Shown here: positions 53,068-58,828 of the stretch, one piece after another
Position numbering within the stretch: the stretch's first letter is position 1
Layout: every line of letters begins with the position of its first letter
Assembly (NCBI RefSeq): GCF_003591515.1
Contig: NZ_QZCG01000020.1
Coordinates: forward strand, 1-58,828
Direction of reading: 5' to 3'
Origin: Paracoccus onubensis
GTDB lineage: Bacteria; Pseudomonadota; Alphaproteobacteria; Rhodobacterales; Rhodobacteraceae
DNA length: 58,828 nucleotides
The notes under the pieces: model-generated
The model's database searches: none
Told to the model about the DNA's origin: nothing
Seen by the model: the letters and a program-made list of their open reading frames with translations, nothing else
Translations under genes and position numbers: made by a program

Positions 53068-53482
53068 ATGCCATTGGCAGCTTATTCAACCAAAGGCGAG
53101 ATCCGCATGGGCAAGATTTTCGGCGAGCGGCTGATCGACATCCCGAGCCTCGCTCCGGATTTCCCGAAGACGATCAAGGAATTCCTGGAAGCCGGAGAAT
53201 CCGCACGGGAGGTCTTCGACCGCATCTTGGAAAGCGATGGCACCCCCCATTCCACGACGCGATGTCACGCCGCACGCGCCGATTCCCGATCCCGAGAAAT
53301 ATCTGGCGATCGGATTGAATTACGCCGATCACGGCGCCGAAGCGAGCAAGCCGGGCATGGAGACGCCGGAATATCAAATCTGGTTCAACGGGCAGGCATC
53401 CTGCATCATCGGCCCTTACAGCGATATCGTGGCCCCTGAAGTCTCGGACAAGATGGATGACGAGGATGAACTGGTGGTATGA
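53068..53482 (+). pseudogene. Frameshifted, truncated fumarylacetoacetate hydrolase family gene
   Basis: From the ATG at 53068 (behind AAAAGGACTGCCC) the frame encodes MPLAAYSTKGEIRMGKIFGE and the family N-terminus up to about 53240. Homology then moves to another frame: DVTPHAPIPDPEKYLAIGLN, YADHGAEASKPG and a VSDKMDDEDELVV end. The switch falls at a run of six C (near 53241-53246); one C fewer would restore a continuous frame. After DELVV, where active proteins continue for about 200 residues, a TGA stops the frame and no further homology follows. The gene is therefore both frameshifted and 3'-truncated. Confidence 0.75.
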
Positions 53483-54068
53483 AACAGAAGCTTCGGACAT
53501 CCAGGCAAATATTCGCTCCAATACCCGTTTGAGTGCGTATAGTTCGCGTATCTCTTCGGTTCATGCTGGACATGCCGAACTTCGGTATTGTGTCATGGAC
53601 GCGGGCATCGGCGGCGCCATCGATATTTTGCAGCGCCATCCCTCGATCGCGCGGCCGGCGAGGTCGTCAGTTATGTGAGGCCGTCCTCTTTCCCGACTGT
53701 TGATTTTCTCACCGTGTTCCCGAAGTTGAAGTTAGCGGACGGCACTACGCTTGGCATCTATCAGTCACCGTATTTGCCCTTTGACCAAAGATTACGCCCG
53801 CCGTTCCGTCTGCCAACAAGTTCGGAACCGCATGATCTATCACTGCCCAACGGACAGGATGCTGATGACCGTTGATTACGGCGGATGCCGCCGTCGCATG
53901 CTGTATCGGGCATGTACCCTCATGATTGAATGCGTGATCCGAGCCCATAGATTGACGTGCCACTCGCTGATTGAGCGGATTATCACCGGTGCGCGTAACC
54001 GTCATTTGACCGTTATCGCCTTTTGTAGTCACTCGATCCCATCGCTAATCAGGCAAGGAATTCAAAGC
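53483..54068. other. Gene-poor, A+T-richer segment
   Basis: About 590 bases between the fumarylacetoacetase remnant and the small coiled-coil gene. Composition is lower in G+C than surrounding genes. Several short open frames exist on both strands but none has convincing codon bias, ribosome site or recognisable similarity. It may hold the eroded remains of the removed catabolic genes. No tRNA, terminator or clear promoter was seen. Confidence 0.5.
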
Positions 54069-54308
54069 ATGACGATCCAAAGAGATAGAAATCGTCTTCG
54101 TCAAGTGAAAATCAAAATGGCCGTTAAGCGCGAAGATATAGCGCGTCTGCGAAAAGAAATCGCAGAACTTAACGCCGAAGCCAATGAACTCAACGGTAGG
54201 CTTGCCTCGGCACAGACACCCCAAAAGCCAGAGTCAGAGATCTCCACCGGTACTGAGAGTATATTTTCAGGCTCGAATATATTTGCTGCTCGAAATGGCA
54301 GCTTTTGA
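54069..54308 (+). CDS. Small coiled-coil hypothetical protein
   Basis: A 79-residue basic-acidic protein starting MTIQRDRNRLRQVKIKMAVK, with a heptad-like helix (ARLRKEIAELNAEANELNGR) in the middle and a polar tail. An AAGGAATT site lies just upstream of the ATG at 54069, and a strong terminator follows the stop by 24 bases, which supports a real transcript. No family recognised. The frame is open further upstream to 53751 but without a ribosome site. Confidence 0.45.
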   Translation: MTIQRDRNRLRQVKIKMAVKREDIARLRKEIAELNAEANELNGRLASAQTPQKPESEISTGTESIFSGSNIFAARNGSF

Positions 54309-54331
54309 AGCGCATTCACGCGTAACCTGGC

Positions 54332-54355
54332 AGCCCCGCTTCGGCGGGGCTTTTT
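54332..54355 (+). terminator. Rho-independent terminator
   Basis: An 8-bp perfect stem AGCCCCGC-TTCG-GCGGGGCT with a stable TTCG tetraloop, continuing into TTTT. It terminates plus-strand transcription after the small coiled-coil gene. Confidence 0.88.
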
Positions 54356-54564
54356 CACTGGCAGATCTCTGATGACAGCTTTCCCAGCGCCGCGATCGTG
54401 GGGTCATAGGTGACTTTCGCCTTCACGAACTTTGCTCGCTGGCCGCGATGGAACGCCAGCCGTCTGGACAGCTCTGCGACTGGATAGGTGCCCGTCCATT
54501 GCTCGTCGTTCAGAGTGATTGCCCTGTCATGTGCCGTTTTTATGCGGCGGTCATGGTGTGCCAT
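54355..54564 (-). CDS. Small hypothetical ORF
   Basis: A 69-residue frame starting MAHHDRRIKTAHDRAITLND with a basic middle part. No clear ribosome site is present and no family is recognised. Its stop adjoins the plus-strand terminator. It may be a real small gene, a fragment of an old island, or chance; kept as a weak candidate because nothing else explains this interval. Confidence 0.22.
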   Translation of the reverse strand: MAHHDRRIKTAHDRAITLNDEQWTGTYPVAELSRRLAFHRGQRAKFVKAKVTYDPTIAALGKLSSEICQ

Positions 54565-54744
54565 GGTCGGATTAACGACAACTCGGATGACGGGACAGAA
54601 TCAGGAACATTCTTTAGGACTCGTTGAGGTTATCAGTCCCAAAGCGTCCAAAACTGGCCAAATGTTCCGAGCTAACCACATTACCGCCACAACGCAGCGT
54701 AGCTTGAAAACCGTATCGGATCAGAATGTTCTGAGAAAAATGAT

Positions 54745-54818
54745 TGGAGCGGGTGAAGGGAATCGAACCCTCGTCGTAAGCTTGGGAAGCTTCTGCTCTA
54801 CCATTGAGCTACACCCGC
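54745..54818 (-). tRNA. tRNA-Gly (anticodon CCC)
   Basis: Read on the minus strand the 74 bases fold as a tRNA: acceptor GCGGGTG paired with CACCCGC, D-arm AGCTCAATGGTAGAGC, anticodon loop TTCCCAA (anticodon CCC) and T-arm GAGGGTTCGATTCCCTT. The 3' CCA is encoded. CCC reads GGG glycine codons. Confidence 0.96.
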
Positions 54819-54864
54819 ATAATGTCCGATTATCCGCAGTGCGCAGCCACGTCAAGCTACAGGA

Positions 54865-55287
54865 TCAGACCAGCCCCATCTGGACCAGCGCCGCCGCCAT
54901 TTCCGCAGGCAGAGCGTCATCCGACTGCCGCCCTTCAGGAAGATCGGGCGGTGCATCTTCCGCCTTGAGATAGCGCCATCCCTGAAACGGCCGCCGCGGC
55001 ACGGCACTGACCCGGACAATATCGCGATCCAGAATCAATGCGCATCGGCGGATACCGTCTTCACCGAAACGCTCTTCGAAGCGCAGCAACCGCTGCCGCG
55101 CCAGCATGACGCCCTTGAACACCCAGTAAAGCGATCCGCCATCAAGCAGCTCGCGTTCTTTCGTGGGCCACATGCGGGTGACATGAACGGCGGGCTCGTC
55201 GCCATAGCGCATTTGCTGCCACTGGGTGAGGGCATCCGGCCCTTCCGAGCCAACGCAAAGTTTCATCAGGTGAACGGTCGCGGTCAT
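54865..55287 (-). CDS. DUF1489 family protein
   Basis: A 140-residue protein matching DUF1489, a family nearly confined to alphaproteobacteria. It opens MTATVHLMKLCVGSEGPDAL and includes HVTRMWPTKERELLDGGSLY, WVFKGVMLARQRLL and RRPFQGWRYLKAEDAPPDL, all conserved. Function is unknown. It is separated by only about 45 bases from tRNA-Gly and supports the taxonomic placement. Confidence 0.88.
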   Translation of the reverse strand: MTATVHLMKLCVGSEGPDALTQWQQMRYGDEPAVHVTRMWPTKERELLDGGSLYWVFKGVMLARQRLLRFEERFGEDGIRRCALILDRDIVRVSAVPRRPFQGWRYLKAEDAPPDLPEGRQSDDALPAEMAAALVQMGLV

Positions 55288-55446
55288 CGTTAAAGAATAA
55301 TTACCGCATGGCCTGACGGCAAGCGGCGAAGCATGGGTTTACCGATCGAAGCAATTTGCCCGCTCAAGCAACCCCAATGTCCCGAATACAGTCCTTACAC
55401 GGCAACAACGGGCAGGCAGCTTGGCGACAACCCATTAAAATTCATG

Positions 55447-55478
55447 AAAAAAGCCGTGATCGCGTGGATCACGGCTTT
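55447..55478 (-). terminator. Rho-independent terminator of tig
   Basis: On the minus strand AAAGCCGTGATC-5-GATCACGGCTTT, a 12-bp perfect stem, runs into a T6 tract. It lies about 25 bases downstream of the trigger factor stop. Confidence 0.9.
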
Positions 55479-55502
55479 CGCAACAGGCTATCGCCCGACC
55501 GG

Positions 55503-56837
55503 TTATAGCTGATCCAGCGACTCGACAGCTTTTTCCAGCTCTTCTTTCGAGATCTTCTTCTCGGTCACCTTGGCGTTCTCGGCGATGTGATCAACCACCT
55601 TGTCCTCGAAAATCGGGGCGCGCAATTGTTGCTGCGCAGCCTGATTTTGCTGAATGAACTCGAAGAAGGCACGCTCCTGCCCCGGATACTGGCGCGCGGC
55701 CTGCATGACAGCCTGCGTCATTTCCTGATCGGTCACGGTCACTTCGGCCTTCTGTCCGATCTCGGCCAGCAGCAGCCCCAAACGCACCCGGCGCTCGGCC
55801 AGTTTCTTGTGTTCGTCGGTGGCTTCAATCTTGCCGTGGTCATGACCGTGTTCATCGGGATGCTCTTCATGCCACAACTGATGCGCAATCTGATCCGTCT
55901 CGGCCTCGACCAGCGATTCGGGCAATTCGAACTTCACCTGCTCGTCCAGCTGATCCAGGAGGGACCGCTTCAGAACAGCCCGGGCAGCACCGGCATATTC
56001 CTGTTCCAGACGCTCACTGATCTGCTTTTTCAGTGCTTCCAGATCGTCAGAGCCGAATTTCTTTGCCAGTTCGTCATCCACCTCGGCGGGTTTCGGCGCT
56101 TTCACGGCCTTTACCTTGCATTCAAAGACAGCGTCTTTGCCGGCAAGATGTTCGGCGCCGTATTCTTCCGGGAATTTGACCTCGACCTTGATCTCATCAT
56201 CGGCTTTCACGCCGACAAGCTGATCCTCGAAACCGGGGATGAAGCTGTTCGAGCCCAGAACCAGAGGGTAATCCTCGGCTTCGCCACCTTCGAAAGCCTC
56301 GCCATCGACGAAGCCCTTGAAGTCGATCACGACCTGATCGCCGTCCTTGGCTTTGCTGCCTTTGCGCCGGTCACTGAAATCCTGAGCGGATTTCGCAAGA
56401 TTTTCCAGCGCTTCGTTGATCGCAGCTTCCTCGGCGGGAACGGTCAGGCGCTCAAGCGACAGCTTGCCCAGATCAACCTGGGGAATTTCCGGAAGCGCCT
56501 CGTACGAGACGTTGACGACGATATCATCGCCCTCTTTCCAGTCATCGCCATTGTCCATTTCGACTTTCGGCTGCGCGGCGGGACGATCACCCGATTTTTC
56601 CAGATGCTCACGCAGCGCGCCGTCGATCGCTTCCTGCATGGCATCGCCCATGACGCGGGGACCGAATTGCTTCTTCAGCATGGCCAGCGGAACCTTGCCC
56701 TTGCGAAAGCCCTTCATCTCGACCTCGGGCTGCGCCTCTTTCAGCTTCGCGTCAACCGTGGCTGCCAGCTCTGCTGCGGGCAGCGTGAACTGATAGCCGC
56801 GCTTCAGACCGTCGTTAAGGGTTTCCTTGACCTGCAT
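55503..56837 (-). CDS. tig: Trigger factor
   Basis: A 444-residue ribosome-associated chaperone. The ribosome-binding signature GFRKGKVP lies at residues 43-50, the FKBP-type peptidyl-prolyl isomerase domain in the middle (DGDQVVIDFKGFVDGEAFEG, LGSNSFIPGFEDQLVGV) and a long helical C-terminal chaperone domain. A His/Asp stretch (HDEHGHDHG-like) occurs near residue 340. The ATG at 56837 has AGGATG upstream and matches the family start MQVKETL; an upstream in-frame Met lacks homology. It has its own terminator. Confidence 0.96.
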   Translation of the reverse strand: MQVKETLNDGLKRGYQFTLPAAELAATVDAKLKEAQPEVEMKGFRKGKVPLAMLKKQFGPRVMGDAMQEAIDGALREHLEKSGDRPAAQPKVEMDNGDDWKEGDDIVVNVSYEALPEIPQVDLGKLSLERLTVPAEEAAINEALENLAKSAQDFSDRRKGSKAKDGDQVVIDFKGFVDGEAFEGGEAEDYPLVLGSNSFIPGFEDQLVGVKADDEIKVEVKFPEEYGAEHLAGKDAVFECKVKAVKAPKPAEVDDELAKKFGSDDLEALKKQISERLEQEYAGAARAVLKRSLLDQLDEQVKFELPESLVEAETDQIAHQLWHEEHPDEHGHDHGKIEATDEHKKLAERRVRLGLLLAEIGQKAEVTVTDQEMTQAVMQAARQYPGQERAFFEFIQQNQAAQQQLRAPIFEDKVVDHIAENAKVTEKKISKEELEKAVESLDQL

Positions 56838-57087
56838 TATCATCCTCATAGAAAGAAGGGCCACCGACGCGACGGCGGCCTGAAAATTTCCGCCCTTCTA
56901 GTCGTCGTGGCCGGGCTGTGCAAGGGAAATGCGGTGCGGGAGACAATGCATTTTACCTGTTTCGCCCCGGCCGGTTTACCATTGCATCCCAAGGCGGTTC
57001 CGCGCAAGAGCAGCCGGATAACGATGACGGCCCGGCACAGAATCCATATGGACTCCTCACGCCGTCGCTCTGCGTGGGAATTGTCGA

Positions 57088-57843
57088 ATGCTGGATTTCG
57101 CCCTGCTGTTCATCGCAGGAATCATCGCCGGGATCATGAATGCGGTCGCCGGCGGAGGCACCTTCGTCTCGTTCCCCGCCCTTGTCTTTACCGGTGTGCC
57201 GCCTGTCATCGCCAATGCCACCTCGACCGTGGCGGCCCTGCCCGGTTATCTGACCGCCGCAATCGGATTCCGGCGCGACATCGCCGCAGCGACCGATCTG
57301 CCGTTCATCAAACTCACGATCTGGACGGCGGCCGGTGGCGCTGCTGGCTCGGGGCTTCTATTGATCAGTTCGAATCAGGCATTTTCGCTGCTGGTACCGT
57401 TTCTGCTGCTGCTTGCGACGATGGTGTTCTACTGGTCGGGGCCCGTGCGGCGGTTCGCTTCGCGCTGGCGGCAGGCAGTCGCGCCTTTCAGTCTGGGAAC
57501 CCTGCTGCCCGTGGCCATCTATGGCGGCTACTTCAACGGTGGGCTGGGCATCGTCCTGCTGGCACTGTTCACGATGTGGGGCATGACCGATCTGCATCAG
57601 ATGAACGGGCTGAAAAGCTGGCTCAGTTTCGCGCTGTCGATCATCGCATTCGCGATTTTCGCTGTCGCCGGCAAGATCCTCTGGATATCTGCCGCGATCA
57701 TGGCGGCCGGCACGGTCATCGGCGGGTTTACCGGCCCGATCATCGCAAGACGCATGCCCTTGCCGCTATTGCGCTTGCTGATCGCTGTTGTAGGTTTCGG
57801 CATGAGTGCCATATTTTTCTGGCGCCTTATCAAAGGAGTATAA
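57088..57843 (+). CDS. TSUP-family membrane protein (TauE/SafE-like)
   Basis: A 251-residue protein with eight or so membrane segments and the paired TSUP motifs GIIAGIMNAVAGGGTFVSFP and YGGYFNGGLGIVLLAL. It would transport a sulfur or organic anion. It is divergent from trigger factor and three bases ahead of the RidA gene, so the two are probably cotranscribed. Unlike the TSUP gene at 33.4 kb it belongs to the longer, classical branch. Confidence 0.9.
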   Translation: MLDFALLFIAGIIAGIMNAVAGGGTFVSFPALVFTGVPPVIANATSTVAALPGYLTAAIGFRRDIAAATDLPFIKLTIWTAAGGAAGSGLLLISSNQAFSLLVPFLLLLATMVFYWSGPVRRFASRWRQAVAPFSLGTLLPVAIYGGYFNGGLGIVLLALFTMWGMTDLHQMNGLKSWLSFALSIIAFAIFAVAGKILWISAAIMAAGTVIGGFTGPIIARRMPLPLLRLLIAVVGFGMSAIFFWRLIKGV

Positions 57844-57845
57844 AA

Positions 57846-58193
57846 ATGAGTGAAATCAAGCGCATCGAAGGCGGTCAACGGATGTCACAGGCCGTGGTTG
57901 CCAATGGCACGATATGGCTGGCCGGTCAGGTATCCCAGCCCGGCAAATCCGTGACCGAGCAGACCCAGGGGATTCTGGCGCAGATCGACACGCTGCTGAA
58001 GAAGGCGGGCGCCGACAAGACGCGGATCACCTATGCGCAGATCTGGCTGGCCGACATGGCCGATTTCAACGAGATGAACGCAGTCTGGGATGCCTGGGTG
58101 CCGCAGGGCCATACTCCCGCACGGGCAGCGGGCGAAGCAAAGCTGGCGACGCCGGATTACCGGGTCGAAATCATCGTCACTGCGGTCCTGTGA
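57846..58193 (+). CDS. RidA/YjgF family protein
   Basis: A 115-residue Rid protein: KRIEGGQRMSQAVVANGTIW, LAGQVSQPGKSVTEQTQGIL and GHTPARAAGEAKLATPDYRV. It has the conserved Arg (in PARAA) and terminal VEIIVTAV. Rid proteins hydrolyse reactive enamine/imine intermediates to ketoacids; this Gln/Gly-rich form is of the RidA-like subfamilies rather than archetypal RidA. A strong AAAGGAG site precedes the ATG. Followed by a hairpin and L-asparaginase. Confidence 0.9.
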   Translation: MSEIKRIEGGQRMSQAVVANGTIWLAGQVSQPGKSVTEQTQGILAQIDTLLKKAGADKTRITYAQIWLADMADFNEMNAVWDAWVPQGHTPARAAGEAKLATPDYRVEIIVTAVL

Positions 58194-58230
58194 CGAACCT
58201 GCCCTGACCGAAGGGCCGGCCTGATGACCT

Positions 58231-58257
58231 CTGAAGCGCATAATCACTGCGCTTCAG
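58231..58257. terminator. Hairpin downstream of the RidA-like gene
   Basis: CTGAAGCGCA-7-TGCGCTTCAG, a 10-bp perfect stem, lies 38 bases after the RidA stop. There is no T-run on the plus strand, so termination would be weak or factor-dependent. It separates the RidA gene from asparaginase. Confidence 0.45.
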
Positions 58258-58399
58258 AAATGTCTGGTTCTTCCGGCATGCGCAATCAAGATCATCCGAG
58301 GCCCGCCGCGCAGAGTTCGACGGTCGCCATATGCGTCGAACAATCGGTGATGAAATTCGGGCAGGTGCGGTTATGTCGGGGACATGCAGGTAGGATGAG

Positions 58400-58828
58400 A
58401 TGACAGAGATACTGGTTCTGCATACCGGAGGAACGATCGGCATGGCCCCCGGCCCTGACGGTCTGGCTCCGGCGGATGGGGTGGTCGAAGCCGCGGTTCA
58501 GAAGCTGCTGCCCGACGCCACCCACGCGGTCGTCCACACCTTTCGCCCCCTTGTGGACAGCGCTGAAATCGGGCCGGACCATTGGAACCGGATGATCGAG
58601 ACCATCGCCGGGTTTCGCGGCAGCGGCGTCGTGATCACCCATGGAACAGACACGATGGCATTCACCGGGGCCGCCCTTTGTCAGGCGCTGGCGGGGATTG
58701 GGATACCCGTCGTGCTTTGCGGCTCGATGCAGCCCCTGAATAGTGGCGGCGATGCAGAAGCCAATCTCGCACTCGCGCTTGAGGCGGCGCAGTGGAAAGC
58801 GGCTGGGGTCTGGCTTGCATTTGCAGGC
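58400..58828 (+). CDS. L-asparaginase, N-terminal part
   Basis: The frame starts at the ATG at 58400 behind AGGATGAG and runs off the window after 143 codons. It has the two catalytic threonines of bacterial asparaginases: Thr12 in HTGGTIGM and Thr83-Asp84 in THGTDTMAFTG. No signal peptide is visible, so it is probably a cytoplasmic (type I-like) enzyme. It hydrolyses asparagine to aspartate and ammonia. The C-terminal half lies outside the window. Confidence 0.92.
   Translation, partial: MTEILVLHTGGTIGMAPGPDGLAPADGVVEAAVQKLLPDATHAVVHTFRPLVDSAEIGPDHWNRMIETIAGFRGSGVVITHGTDTMAFTGAALCQALAGIGIPVVLCGSMQPLNSGGDAEANLALALEAAQWKAAGVWLAFAG

Noticed and set aside
53241..53246. Programmed frameshift at the C run in the fumarylacetoacetase-like gene
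   Set aside because: The gene is also cut off downstream, so decay or an assembly error is simpler than regulated frameshifting. No stimulatory structure was seen.
55587..57845. Long plus-strand extension in front of the RidA gene
   Set aside because: It crosses trigger factor antisense and TSUP in the wrong frame. RidA homology begins exactly at the ATG at 57846, which has a strong ribosome site.
1..58828. CRISPR arrays, insertion sequences, rRNA genes, prophage genes
   Set aside because: No regularly spaced repeats, transposase or integrase motifs, or rRNA sequence were recognised on either strand.

Overview
The window is GC-rich, densely packed bacterial chromosomal DNA. It shows strong third-position G/C bias and operons joined by ATGA/TGATG overlaps. 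Gene content (DUF1489 protein, several dipeptide-type ABC and TRAP transporters, heterotetrameric sarcosine oxidase, homodimeric pyruvate dehydrogenase, a GC hairpin-type intergenic repeat) points to an alphaproteobacterium, most likely Rhodobacteraceae and close to Paracoccus. This is inferred from content only. No insertion sequence, prophage or CRISPR array was found.

Layout. 1-3.1 kb: end of a sulfur-type operon with two CMD/alkylhydroperoxidase-like proteins, an unusual glutathione-transferase-like/serine O-acetyltransferase fusion, and a nitroreductase. 3.2-4.4 kb: a sorbosone-dehydrogenase-type beta-propeller. 4.5-15.9 kb: a minus-strand operon with a fused HyuA-HyuB hydantoinase/oxoprolinase, a complete dipeptide-type ABC importer and an M20 amidohydrolase, facing a divergent IclR regulator. 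16-25.3 kb: a LysR regulator divergent from a second oligopeptide-type importer that encloses a DapA-family aldolase and two tandem nucleoside hydrolases. 25.4-28.4 kb: a more A+T-rich four-gene block (DUF4331, cytochrome c, DUF4198, HupE/UreJ), the least explained module here. 28.5-34.1 kb: an alpha/beta hydrolase, then a LacI regulator divergent from an NCS2 nucleobase permease, an amidohydrolase/deaminase and a TSUP exporter.

34.2-45.2 kb: a methylated-amine module with a dimethylglycine-dehydrogenase-like flavoprotein, a TetR regulator, sarcosine oxidase soxBDAG and a convergent TRAP transporter. Nearly identical palindromes lie upstream of both outer ends, suggesting one regulon. 45.2-53.5 kb: pyruvate dehydrogenase complex genes (aceE, aceF, lpd), an FMN reductase and an Lrp-type regulator, flanked by two decayed catabolic genes (a VOC/extradiol dioxygenase remnant and a frameshifted fumarylacetoacetase). 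53.5-54.8 kb: a gene-poor stretch ending at tRNA-Gly(CCC). 54.9-58.8 kb: DUF1489, trigger factor, a second TSUP protein, RidA and the start of an L-asparaginase.

Taken together the window is a catabolic and uptake region: transporter plus hydrolase plus local regulator units for cyclic amides or acylated amino acids, nucleosides and nucleobases, and N-methylated glycines, beside housekeeping genes (pyruvate dehydrogenase, trigger factor, tRNA-Gly).
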